From Anaerovorax odorimutans DSM 5092 (GTDB lineage Bacteria; Bacillota; Clostridia; Peptostreptococcales; Anaerovoracaceae), in the NCBI RefSeq assembly GCF_000426305.1, contig NZ_AUFC01000001.1, positions 290,058 to 354,057 of the forward strand: 64,000 nucleotides of DNA. The letters run 5' to 3'. Each line of letters starts with the position of its first letter. Within the stretch, counting starts at the first letter, position 1. Positions 43,566-51,536 of the stretch are shown piece by piece. A program made the position numbers and the translations under genes. The notes under the pieces were generated by a model. It was not told the DNA's origin, did not search any database, and saw nothing but the letters and a program-made list of their open reading frames with translations.

Positions 43566-44213
43566 ATGAAAAAAAACATATTAATATTATTAATTTTTAT
43601 ATTATTATTATTGCTAAGTTCTTGTAGTAGTACAAAAGAATCTTCACCACCATTAAGTGATAGAGAAAGAATTTTAAATGAAGCTATCGAAATGCTAAAA
43701 AATGGTGAAGAAAGCTATGTTATTAGTGATAAATTAGAAGAATATAATGTTTATAAAGAGGGATATGATGAAGGCCTAAGGTGTAATGCATATAAGAATG
43801 GGATGGATGCAGATATGGAATATTATGTAATTGATACATATTCTTTTGCGTTGGATTGTTATAAAGATTCTAACAACGAAATCGCATTCAGAAATAATAT
43901 GGCTAAAATTCCCCCAGATTATGATGGTGTTTTAGCAGAGGAAGTTAGACAAACTGCATTAGAGGTTTTTGGTACTCTTGATGAATGGGAACATAGTTAT
44001 TTAAGTGAAGAAAATCAAGAACTTATTAATGGAGCTCCTATTCCAACTAAAAATAAGTCGTCATATACGAAGTATAATTATAATAGCACAGGATATGATA
44101 ACGATGTAAATTTACCTAGTTGGTGGCATAAGACACCAGATGAAATGACAGACAAAGAATTTAAAGAATATGAAAATTATGTAGAATGGCTTATAAAGAA
44201 TGCAGATGAGTAA
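43566..44213 (+). CDS. Putative lipoprotein
   Basis: 215 aa. Hydrophobic leader with lipobox LLLLSSC (Cys about 20), then a charged soluble domain with Tyr- and Asp-rich stretches. YDEGLRCNAYKNGMD and LPSWWHKTPDEMTDKEFKEYENY are notable. Family unknown. It lies 30 bp after the zinc-ribbon gene and ends the trio before a strong terminator, so the three envelope proteins probably form one unit. Confidence 0.7.
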   Translation: MKKNILILLIFILLLLLSSCSSTKESSPPLSDRERILNEAIEMLKNGEESYVISDKLEEYNVYKEGYDEGLRCNAYKNGMDADMEYYVIDTYSFALDCYKDSNNEIAFRNNMAKIPPDYDGVLAEEVRQTALEVFGTLDEWEHSYLSEENQELINGAPIPTKNKSSYTKYNYNSTGYDNDVNLPSWWHKTPDEMTDKEFKEYENYVEWLIKNADE

Positions 44214-44277
44214 AATTAACGCCTATTTTTCGTATTAAAAAAACTAGGTAATCGTAAATTGATAGGGATTATGTTTA

Positions 44278-44313
44278 AACTATAGGTTCTAATAAAAGGA
44301 ACCTATAGTTTTT
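44278..44313 (+). terminator. Terminator of the envelope-protein operon
   Basis: AACTATAGGTTC and its exact 12-base complement (44299-44310), followed by TTTTTAT. Confidence 0.9.
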
Positions 44314-44399
44314 ATATCCATAAAGGTACACCTTGACGAACATATAAAAAGGGGTTCTTTTTTAAATGAAATAGTGTTTGCAAAATATATAAAAATAAA

Positions 44400-44450
44400 T
44401 ACGAATATATTCGTAAAATAATTGACTATTGCGAACAAACATTGTATAAT
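44400..44450 (+). promoter_or_regulatory. Resolvase promoter and upstream palindrome
   Basis: A perfect 16-bp palindrome TACGAATATATTCGTA (44400-44415) is followed by TTGACT (44422-44427), 17 bp and TATAAT (44445-44450). The palindrome may be an operator or part of the resolvase's res site. Confidence 0.65.
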
Positions 44451-44484
44451 GTATATATCAAATGAAGAACGAGAGGTATACATT

Positions 44485-45093
44485 ATGAAAAAGATTTACG
44501 GATATGCAAGGGTAAGTACAACGGAGCAGAATCTTGATAGACAGATTGAAGCATTAAAACAATGTGAAATTGATGAAAGAGATATTATCACTGATAAGGC
44601 AAGCGGTAAAGACTTAAATCGTGATGGCTACCAATCGTTAAAAAATAGTCTGCTTAGAGAAGGGGATACCTTAATCATTAAGTCACTGGATAGATTGAGC
44701 CGTAACAAGTGCCATATAAAAGAAGAATTAGAATATTTCAAGTCCAACCATATAAGATTAAAGGTCATTGATTTACCTACTACTATGATAGAACTTCCTG
44801 AAGGTCAGGAATGGGTATTTGAAATGATAAATAATATTCTAATTGAAGTATTAAGTAGCATAGCAGAGCAAGAGCGTTTGACAATAAGACAGAGACAAGC
44901 TGAGGGCATTGCAGTTGCAAAAGCTAAAGGTAAAGAGTTAGGTAGACCTAAAGCTGAATATCCTGATAATTGGGAAGTGGTTTATAATGAATGGAAAGAT
45001 AATAAAATAACTGCTAAATTGGCTATGGAACAAATGAATATGAAAAGGACTACCTTTTATAAGTTGGTTAAGATGTATGAAGAGGGCAGATAA
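44485..45093 (+). CDS. Serine resolvase/invertase
   Basis: 202 aa from ATG 44485 behind GAGAGGT; a longer start would cover the promoter. The catalytic domain holds YARVSTTEQNLDRQ (S11 nucleophile), SGKDLNRDGYQ, KSLDRLSRNKCHIKEELEYF and the long E helix ending ERLTIRQRQAEGIAVAKAKGKELGRPK. A C-terminal helix-turn-helix follows. Small resolvases usually resolve plasmid dimers, or cointegrates, or invert segments. In an integrative element this supports an excised, replicating circular stage. Confidence 0.92.
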   Translation: MKKIYGYARVSTTEQNLDRQIEALKQCEIDERDIITDKASGKDLNRDGYQSLKNSLLREGDTLIIKSLDRLSRNKCHIKEELEYFKSNHIRLKVIDLPTTMIELPEGQEWVFEMINNILIEVLSSIAEQERLTIRQRQAEGIAVAKAKGKELGRPKAEYPDNWEVVYNEWKDNKITAKLAMEQMNMKRTTFYKLVKMYEEGR

Positions 45094-45175
45094 ATTTTGT
45101 AAAAGAATAAAAAATAATAAGCCTAAATTTATAATGGATGCATATTACAAATTTTAATAGGCAGGAGGGGAAACA

Positions 45176-45877
45176 ATGAAATTAATACATAAATTTACTA
45201 TTTTGTTTTGCTTGCTACTTCTGATTGCTATAACTATTATGTGTACAATTATTTTTTTATCAGATGAACCAGAATTACAAAAAGTAAATACAATGATACA
45301 AGGAACATATACCATCGTAACAATAGTATTAGTAATATTAACTTTTAGTGTTTTAATAACATCTAAAGAACAAAATTTCCAAATGGTTCTACCTGATATT
45401 ATAATTACTGACATTGATTTAATAGATGATACAAGAAATGAATTGGACTATGAGATAACTAATACGGGTAGAGGAAAAGCATATAATATTGATATTAAAA
45501 TCTATAAAAGAGGAGATAAAAAGCCATTTTATAAAGAAGCTTGTGCAAGTCTTGATGTAATTAACTCTGAATTAATAAAGCCACTTTATGAAATCGTTAA
45601 CAAACTAGAAGAACTTAAGAATGAACTAAAAGATACAAAGGGTAGTCATAATGGGATAATTACAAGTAAAGTGTCAATCTATGATGAGATAAATCTACTC
45701 GATAATTATACAAATTACTATAGTATTATTTTTGATATTGAATTTGATGATTTTTATTCAAATAGATATAAAAATACATTTGAATATGAATATGATAAAG
45801 ATGAATATGAATATTGTTTAGTTAAGAGTGTTTCAAAGAAAATCAATAGTTCCATTTTAAGTATATTCAAAAAGTAA
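45176..45877 (+). CDS. Two-span membrane protein, hypothetical
   Basis: 233 aa. Two N-terminal membrane segments (FTILFCLLLLIAITIMCTIIFL, about 7-28, and YTIVTIVLVILTFSVLI, about 45-61) and a cytoplasmic-looking domain of about 165 residues with ELDYEITNTGRGKAYNIDI, which resembles a small immunoglobulin-like strand pair. Family unknown. AGGAGGGGAAA precedes the ATG. Last gene of the element. Confidence 0.65.
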   Translation: MKLIHKFTILFCLLLLIAITIMCTIIFLSDEPELQKVNTMIQGTYTIVTIVLVILTFSVLITSKEQNFQMVLPDIIITDIDLIDDTRNELDYEITNTGRGKAYNIDIKIYKRGDKKPFYKEACASLDVINSELIKPLYEIVNKLEELKNELKDTKGSHNGIITSKVSIYDEINLLDNYTNYYSIIFDIEFDDFYSNRYKNTFEYEYDKDEYEYCLVKSVSKKINSSILSIFKK

Positions 45878-45897
45878 GCATTAAAGTTTAAAGAATG

Positions 45898-45928
45898 AAG
45901 AGGGCAAGCAAAGCTCTCTTTTATTTTG
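45898..45928 (+). terminator. Terminator of the last element gene
   Basis: AAGAGGGC and GCTCTCTT with a 7-nt loop, followed by TTATTTTG. Confidence 0.75.
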
Positions 45929-46016
45929 TATATATAATCTGGACAAGAATGGATTAGATATTTAATAATATATGGATTGACAACCGCCAAGTTTACCCAT
46001 ATTATTATAACTATAT

Positions 46017-46057
46017 CACGGTCAAAACCGTGTGAGCAAAAATCAAAAAGACCGTGT
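46017..46057. promoter_or_regulatory. CACGGT palindrome and GACCGTGT, possible arm sites
   Basis: CACGGT-CAAA-ACCGTG (46017-46032) and GACCGTGT (46050-46057) match motifs at the left end, in the opposite orientation. Confidence 0.4.
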
Positions 46058-46121
46058 ATAGTGGTGATAAAAACGTTGAAATTTCAATAAATAATTGGTG
46101 AAAAAATGGATTATATATTTG

Positions 46122-46180
46122 GCACGGTTGAGGGCCGTGTGAGTAACATCGTGGGGGTTCAAGTCCCTTCGACCGCACCA
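46122..46180 (+). repeat. attR: 59-bp direct repeat, right copy
   Basis: Identical to the 3' half of tRNA-Leu(GAG) at 30891-30949. The 5' half of the tRNA is absent, so it is not a tRNA gene. Confidence 0.95.
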
Positions 46181-46187
46181 AATCATG

Positions 46188-46291
46188 ATAATCCGAACCT
46201 TGTCTCTGTTTGGGATGGGTTCGGATTATTGCTTTATTTCTAACAATGTAACATCAAAAATGACGAGGGTTCAACTACCTTCGTCATTTTT
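46188..46291. terminator. Two hairpins after attR
   Basis: ATAATCCGAACC with GGTTCGGATTAT (46188-46229), then AAAAATGACGA with TCGTCATTTTT (46256-46291). The first may be the original tRNA-Leu terminator; the second can also stop the leftward genes from 46348. Confidence 0.7.
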
Positions 46292-46347
46292 GTTATAAGC
46301 GTTGATCTGTTGCTGTAAGAATCCGTAATTCAGTTCGATTCAATTCC

Positions 46348-47109
46348 TCACTGATTTTCCCAATCAGAAATAACTGTCAGAGCATTGGCAAGACCTCTTG
46401 CATCAATCATCAGATCTCCCAAAATATGTCTTAGAGAACTTCCATATGATAGATGTGCAAATATTTCGCGTACCATTACGCCCCCTTTAAGTTTACTCAG
46501 ACTCGGAGGTGCAAGTTGGATTGGTCGCTCCGCGAGAAATGTTTCTGTCGATAATCTAAGATGGAGCCCACTTTCTGCGCAATTATTTTCCTCATCCCGA
46601 ACAATTATGATAAATTCTATTGGAAAATCAGCAGTGGTGATAAAATGATGTAGGATTTTGTACCAATCAAAGCCGACGGAGGAAATGTGGAAGAACAGCT
46701 CTTTGGATGGTTCGTTCGCATGATGTACATCACCGTATTGAGCCCACAGAAACTCTTGGTTGAGTTCAGAAGTAATCTCTCTGCACAAGGCGTTTAAATC
46801 CAGATTTTCTGTGCTAATCGCCTTGATTTCCTCTGTGTGTGCCTTTACAAACTCATGCAACAAGAGGCAACCGGGCTTTTGTAAAAGGGAATCGGGCGCA
46901 TCAGAAACAACATCGCCGCCAAAAGAATCAGAAGCCATCCATGCCGCGACCATTTCCCGAGCAAGCTGCCGAGATTCCTCGTGCCGGGTATTTGCATACA
47001 GCCACTGTGCCGCAAACAAGGTTTTCCCCACGTTATGAGCATTGGCGTAAATATACTGTGGACAAGGAAAAGCCTTGCCGTCATTACGAATCATCCATAC
47101 GGTATTCAT
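46348..47109 (-). CDS. Hypothetical protein, partner of the PD-(D/E)XK gene
   Basis: 253 aa from ATG 47109 (MNTVWMIRNDGKAFPCPQYI), chosen because AAGGTG lies 5 nt upstream; an in-frame ATG at 47133 is less supported. Not recognised. ANAHNVGKTLFAAQWLY superficially resembles a P-loop but lacks the first Gly. Later features are FFHISSVGFDWYKILHHFITT and EFIIIVRDEENN. The nuclease stop is 27 bp upstream, so the two are one operon. Base composition is G+C-richer than in the flanking genome. Confidence 0.6.
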   Translation of the reverse strand: MNTVWMIRNDGKAFPCPQYIYANAHNVGKTLFAAQWLYANTRHEESRQLAREMVAAWMASDSFGGDVVSDAPDSLLQKPGCLLLHEFVKAHTEEIKAISTENLDLNALCREITSELNQEFLWAQYGDVHHANEPSKELFFHISSVGFDWYKILHHFITTADFPIEFIIIVRDEENNCAESGLHLRLSTETFLAERPIQLAPPSLSKLKGGVMVREIFAHLSYGSSLRHILGDLMIDARGLANALTVISDWENQ

Positions 47110-47136
47110 TCTTTCACCTTTTCTTTCAATCAAGAG

Positions 47137-48030
47137 TTACGGTTCCTCACAAAATGAACCGGCAGTAATCTTTTCTGGCAAGTCATCAACCATATCAAGG
47201 CCGTTCTCAAAGACGATTAAATCATTGTCAAGTTTCGCACGGATTGCCTTAAGAGATTGAATCCCGTTTTCAGTGGATTTTCCATAAACCAGTAATTTGG
47301 TACGTTTATACAGCGAAAGCTTTCCTGAATAAATCTCACAACCAAAAATTTCACTCATGATACGTAAGGATTCTTTATATGCGTCAAGAATCTCATTCTT
47401 TCTGGTTTCTAAATTCATATCGTATTTTTTTAGTTGCTTCGAAACTTCTTCGCGGTCAAATAATTCATACAACGAGTTTCCTGTATCCATACTTTTGATT
47501 CTGCTATCTCCGGCATCCTTTGCCTCAACAAAGTAGAGCATACCAGTGTTCTTGTCAAGGAAAAGTAAATCTACTTGTGTGTTTTTATAATTTTCCTCGC
47601 AAAGTGTAGGAAAACCAATTTCAATATCCAGCAGGATCATACTGAGGGTCGGCTTGATGTATGGCGAAAACTTACCGTAAAGCACAGACAGCGTAGCGCG
47701 CTCGTTGGCTTTACCACTTGCTTTCTTGCCCCATTCCTCACAGCTTTCTTTCGTCTTTTTGTAGTCATCCGGATTTTCGGGATTGAAAGGCCCATTATTT
47801 CTGCTTGTCGTTGGTTCTCCTTTTAGATTCCCTTTATATTTACAAAGTAGCGCGCCCCGATAGTAAAAATCAATTTCTCCGCTATAGCGAAGAGCCGGGA
47901 ATACCTCTCCTCGTTCGACATCTTCTTTTAGAAGTTTGAACCACGGCATTTCCTGCATTTTCTGCAGCTGCTCAATTGCCAGTTGCCTGTCATGTTCTCT
48001 TTTATACAAATCCCGTCTAAATTCTCCCAT
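47137..48030 (-). CDS. PD-(D/E)XK nuclease-like protein
   Basis: 297 aa. Residues E110, D154 (TQVDLLFLD) and E169-A-K171 (MLYFVEAKD) reproduce the E...D...ExK arrangement of restriction-endonuclease-like folds, with the strand-turn-strand between D154 and E169. The C-terminal 110 residues are helical and alpha/beta. There is no methyltransferase or specificity subunit nearby. A defence or DNA-repair role together with the downstream gene is a reasonable guess. ATG 48030 follows GGAGG. G+C-richer codons than the host genes. Confidence 0.7.
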   Translation of the reverse strand: MGEFRRDLYKREHDRQLAIEQLQKMQEMPWFKLLKEDVERGEVFPALRYSGEIDFYYRGALLCKYKGNLKGEPTTSRNNGPFNPENPDDYKKTKESCEEWGKKASGKANERATLSVLYGKFSPYIKPTLSMILLDIEIGFPTLCEENYKNTQVDLLFLDKNTGMLYFVEAKDAGDSRIKSMDTGNSLYELFDREEVSKQLKKYDMNLETRKNEILDAYKESLRIMSEIFGCEIYSGKLSLYKRTKLLVYGKSTENGIQSLKAIRAKLDNDLIVFENGLDMVDDLPEKITAGSFCEEP

Positions 48031-48553
48031 ATAAACGCCTCCAATAGTGCAAGATTTTATAACAAGATTTTATCATATTTTACCAAAAAAGCAAGATGCA
48101 CGTCATTACATGTGTCTGAATCCAGAGCGCAGCCTGCGATATACTCCATTCAAAAGCTTACTATTTTTTTGCGATTGGAGGATAGGATGTTCCTTGAAGC
48201 ATATGCCGGTCAGGAATACAACTATTTACAGCAAATTCAGATTCAGTTTCTCAAAAAATATTTGTAAGGTATAATACATGCTTTTAAATTCTCAAGAAAG
48301 ATTTGTCTGATTCTAATAGGATGTTCCGAAACGATAGAAAAGCATTTTGCATAGTTAGCTTTTTCAAACAAAGAGCGAATAATGATATGTTAAGTAATGG
48401 AGTGTCTTCTGTAAAGCTTGTAGATAAAAAAAGATGAATCGTATATAGATTGCGACAATATGTATGTCTTTTTTAGCCAAATGTGATATGTTAAACTTAT
48501 AACAGGCGAAAATTGCTGAGCGAAGTCATTCTTATAAAGAAGGAGAGAAGTGA
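48031..48553. other. Gap between divergent island genes
   Basis: About 520 bp, with promoters presumably in both directions. Short open frames here (48047-48274 and similar) have no ribosome site or recognisable protein. I see no RNA. Confidence 0.4.
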
Positions 48554-49786
48554 ATGTACATAAAAATTCATCGTGGAACCTCGCAAATTGGCGGAAATCT
48601 AATTGATATCGGAACGGCACAAACTAGAATCTTGTTTGACGCAGGGACAAATCTGCCGTCACTTGACGGAAAAGAAGATAAAGACCTCATCGAAATAGAG
48701 GGGCTTACTTACGGAAAGCCTGAATTTGATTGGGTGTTCATCAGCCATCATCACAACGACCACTGCGGGCTTGTGGAACGGATTCTGCCTGGTATCCCGA
48801 TTTTTTCGGGAGAAGAGACCCATCGAATTTTAGATGTAATCTCTGATTTTACCGATTCGCCCCGTCCGGGAATCCATTTTCATTTTAAGAATTGTCAGCC
48901 TATCCAACTGGATGATATGCGGGTAACGCCGATCGGGGTGGATCATTCCGCAGTGGATGCCTATATGTTTTTGATTCAGGCAGATGGAAAAAATGTGCTT
49001 TATACCGGGGATTACCGTTCGGCGGAGCATATTCCCGCACAAATCAGGCAGCTGCTTGGAGGGCAAAAACTGGATGTCCTTATTAGCGAGGGAACCAATA
49101 TCCGCGCGGAAAAGCAAAGTAATAATACCCCGCAGAATGAAAAGCAGGTAGGACAGCGGGCTTGCCAATTGATGATGAAATACAGCGGAACGGTATTTGT
49201 TTTATGTTCTTCCACAAATGAAGAACGAATCCGTGTCATGCATCAGGCGGCGAAAGCAGTAGGTAGAACTGTGTGTGAGGATTTATTTTTAACTGTGGTT
49301 CGCACGGGCCGGGAAGAAAATACCCTTCGCTTTGTAGCGCATTACACAAGTGAGGAAAAAACGCCTCGTACATATGCTTATTTTCAGCACCATTTTGAGC
49401 GGCAGGAGCTCTTGGGTGCGGAAAGCCTTGCAAAGCATCCGGGGAAAAAGGTGATTTTTGTGCGCACCTCCATGCTTCCATTTTTAATGAACTATTTGGC
49501 TTGCTGCCCTGATGAAAAGAATCTGCTCCTCTATTCCATGTGGCAAGGATACCGGGAAACCCGCCCTATTAAAGAGCTGCTGGATTTTTGCGACGCTTAT
49601 GGGATAGATGTGTCGTACCTGCATTGCAGCGGACATGCTTACCGCAGTGTCATACAAGAGTTGATTCGCGTGCTTGGACCAGAAGCCTTGATTCCCATTC
49701 ACTGTGAATCGCAAGACCGGAGGCAGTTTGAGGAGCTTCATCCGAATTGCCTGATGATGCGCGACGGCAAAAGATGGGAGGTATAA
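48554..49786 (+). CDS. MBL-fold hydrolase
   Basis: 410 aa. The metallo-beta-lactamase motif SHHHNDHCG (about 63-71) follows GGNLIDIGTAQTRILFDAG. Motif 3 is IGVDHSAVDAY (about 137) and motif 4 YTGDYRSAEH (about 158). PIHCES near the end supplies a further His. The layout resembles RNase J/CPSF-type nucleases with a split C-terminal part, but the beta-CASP motifs are not clear, so substrate (RNA, DNA or small molecule) is open. AAGGAGAG precedes the ATG. High G+C for the window; same island as the PD-(D/E)XK genes. Confidence 0.78.
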   Translation: MYIKIHRGTSQIGGNLIDIGTAQTRILFDAGTNLPSLDGKEDKDLIEIEGLTYGKPEFDWVFISHHHNDHCGLVERILPGIPIFSGEETHRILDVISDFTDSPRPGIHFHFKNCQPIQLDDMRVTPIGVDHSAVDAYMFLIQADGKNVLYTGDYRSAEHIPAQIRQLLGGQKLDVLISEGTNIRAEKQSNNTPQNEKQVGQRACQLMMKYSGTVFVLCSSTNEERIRVMHQAAKAVGRTVCEDLFLTVVRTGREENTLRFVAHYTSEEKTPRTYAYFQHHFERQELLGAESLAKHPGKKVIFVRTSMLPFLMNYLACCPDEKNLLLYSMWQGYRETRPIKELLDFCDAYGIDVSYLHCSGHAYRSVIQELIRVLGPEALIPIHCESQDRRQFEELHPNCLMMRDGKRWEV

Positions 49787-49788
49787 AG

Positions 49789-50133
49789 ATGTTGGAAGGC
49801 TGGCTTGCTATTTTATCAGTGATTGGCATTGTGTCATTCGGCGTGTACTACAATTCATGGCTAATGCGTACCCATGGATGCTCCGCGCTCACATTTTGGA
49901 GAGTGATTGGCGGTATTATGGATTTGTTTTTGTGGTTAGCTGTGCAAGGTGCTGATAGTACCATGCATGGAGTCATTCTGTTTTTGATTGCAGCAATAAT
50001 TTTCCTTCTGCTGTTTTTCGCAAATTATCAGGATTCCAAAAGCGTACTGCACGGTCTTCTCATGACGCTGTGGCTGATCCTGTTCGGAGGTGCCATCATG
50101 TGGCTTTTAAGCATATTAACCGATGGAGAGTAA
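49789..50133 (+). CDS. Four-span membrane protein
   Basis: 114 aa from ATG 49789 (GGGAGGT upstream), 2 bp after the MBL gene; translation is probably coupled. Four hydrophobic segments: WLAILSVIGIVSFGVYY, FWRVIGGIMDLFLWLAV, GVILFLIAAIIFLLLFF and LLMTLWLILFGGAIMWLL. No family recognised. It may anchor or export something for the MBL hydrolase. Confidence 0.6.
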   Translation: MLEGWLAILSVIGIVSFGVYYNSWLMRTHGCSALTFWRVIGGIMDLFLWLAVQGADSTMHGVILFLIAAIIFLLLFFANYQDSKSVLHGLLMTLWLILFGGAIMWLLSILTDGE

Positions 50134-50175
50134 AAAAAACTGAACAAGAATGAAAAAGCCCACATCTGAGAAAGA

Positions 50176-50265
50176 ATGATCAAAGAAGATGAAGCGGAAA
50201 AGCTGGCGAATTATTTGAGCCGAAATGAAGTGAAATATGTCGCAGTCTGCGTTCGTTGCTGCTAA
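50176..50265 (+). CDS. Possible 29-aa peptide or gene scrap
   Basis: MIKEDEAEKLANYLSRNEVK then YVAVCVRCC. No strong ribosome site. Possibly a truncated gene in a decayed stretch; low weight. Confidence 0.25.
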   Translation: MIKEDEAEKLANYLSRNEVKYVAVCVRCC

Positions 50266-50340
50266 AATGAAGCGCTAGATGTGATATATAGAATTTCAAA
50301 AGGTATTCAGAACCATATTTTAAAAAGTTAGGGAGATATT

Positions 50341-51051
50341 ATGCATGATAATAAAGAATCGCTGAACACCCCGAAAGTGACTGCATCAGAAACGGCATCA
50401 CAAGCGGGACAATTTACAGAATCGTCAACAAAGGAAAAACCGAAGAAAGGAATCATTGCAGGTCTGGTTTTTGTTGGGGTCTTATATTATTTGATAAAGA
50501 GTTTTGGTATCTGCGGCATAGCATTTGTTGCAGGTTTCGCTGCCTGTGGCTGGCTGATTTTCCGTACTGTAAAAGGAAAACCCAAGATAGTACCCGCTGT
50601 TGTTACGATTATTCTTCTTACAATTGCCCTTGCAGTTCCCGGTGAAAACACGGCAAGCATTACACAAAAGCAGTTAATGAAAAACTTGTCTGATGTTATG
50701 CAGCCAGTTGGCTATCAGTTGGTTGCCACGGATACTATGTCGGATAATGCATATTTGATTTATGTCAAAGACAGACCGAATGACACACCTAGGCCAAACG
50801 GTATTCAATGCAAAATTGAAGAAGAAAATAGTCATGTAAAATCCATTATTTTAACTTCTGCAAGCGGTTCAAAAGGAATTCCTATGAGTGCAATGAAGTT
50901 TGTAAGTGCTTTAAATCCAAAGTGGTCATCTGACAAAGTGACAGCAGTAATGACCAAGATTTTAAAAGGAGAAAACGTTCAGGAAAATGGAATTATCTAC
51001 ACCTTTGAAGATTATGAAACATCTTCGCAATTTTTGATAAAGCTAAAATGA
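50341..51051 (+). CDS. Hypothetical membrane protein
   Basis: 236 aa. A 35-residue polar start, then three hydrophobic segments (IIAGLVFVGVLYYLIKSF, ICGIAFVAGFAACGWLIF, VPAVVTIILLTIALAVP), then a soluble domain of about 120 residues, SITQKQLMKNLSDVMQPVGYQLVATDTMSDNAYLIYVKDR. AGGGAGAT precedes the ATG. The exposed domain is not recognised. Last full gene of the G+C-richer island. Confidence 0.6.
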   Translation: MHDNKESLNTPKVTASETASQAGQFTESSTKEKPKKGIIAGLVFVGVLYYLIKSFGICGIAFVAGFAACGWLIFRTVKGKPKIVPAVVTIILLTIALAVPGENTASITQKQLMKNLSDVMQPVGYQLVATDTMSDNAYLIYVKDRPNDTPRPNGIQCKIEEENSHVKSIILTSASGSKGIPMSAMKFVSALNPKWSSDKVTAVMTKILKGENVQENGIIYTFEDYETSSQFLIKLK

Positions 51052-51164
51052 AGCAATTTATTATGAGGTGTGATGCACTTCTGGCGGATATCTGTCCTGA
51101 AAACAAACTAAAAGTGCTCATTTCGATTAGGCAGGAGACTTGGAGTGTCTGTACCTGTTTATGA
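51048..51164 (+). pseudogene. Truncated ORF at the island edge
   Basis: A 38-aa frame, MKQFIMRCDALLADICPENK and onward, overlaps the preceding stop as ATGA, typical of translational coupling. It then ends abruptly where base composition turns A+T-rich. Probably the start of a gene cut by the island boundary. Confidence 0.4.
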
Positions 51165-51536
51165 AAGATTGCAGAAAATTTAGGATTCAAAGATAGAAAG
51201 ATATATATAATTTTATATAATAATAAAAGCAAAATATAATGACCTGAAATTTTATAAAAATTATGTAAATTATAAAGTTATATATAAAGATAATATGTGT
51301 TATAATTAAAAAGTCATATAAAATAACTCTGAAAATGATGAAAATTGTAAAATTTTTATTAATATTGAAATTTTAAATCTATGCTTAAATAATAATTAGA
51401 ACATAAAATAAATCCTGTTTTCAAGGTAATGGATTAATTAAATTATGAGCATAAATTAAATAATTTATAGAGCAGTACTTATTTTAAGAATATAAATAAT
51501 CTTATAAAAAAAGCGGTAGTAGGAGATATAGGTTCA
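51165..51536. other. A+T-rich gap after the island
   Basis: Very A+T-rich, with no gene or structured RNA that I can name. It includes the leader of the NlpC/P60 gene. Confidence 0.4.

Larger units (their letters stand above)
30891..46180 (+). mobile_element. 15.2-kb integrative element in tRNA-Leu(GAG)
   Basis: It is bounded by a perfect 59-bp direct repeat of the tRNA 3' half (30891-30949 and 46122-46180). A tyrosine integrase is the first gene inside attL and a serine resolvase lies near the right end. Between them are a divergent XRE repressor, small phage-type genes, an SF2 helicase, a hairpin-rich block, an Ntn-hydrolase/tail-like protein and envelope cargo. No terminase, capsid, portal, relaxase or T4SS gene is seen. 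A phage satellite or plasmid-like integrative element fits best; the class is undetermined. Confidence 0.88.

Noticed and set aside
44428..44444. GCGAACAAACATTG in the resolvase promoter as an SOS box
   Set aside because: The right half-site is CATTG rather than GTTY, so it does not fit the LexA consensus found at the toxin promoters.
46939..47000. P-loop-like NVGKT in the 253-aa island protein
   Set aside because: The first Gly/Ala of the Walker A pattern is missing and no Walker B follows.
48047..48274. 75-aa open frame between the divergent island genes
   Set aside because: It lies in the promoter gap, has no ribosome site, and a competing frame covers the same bases.
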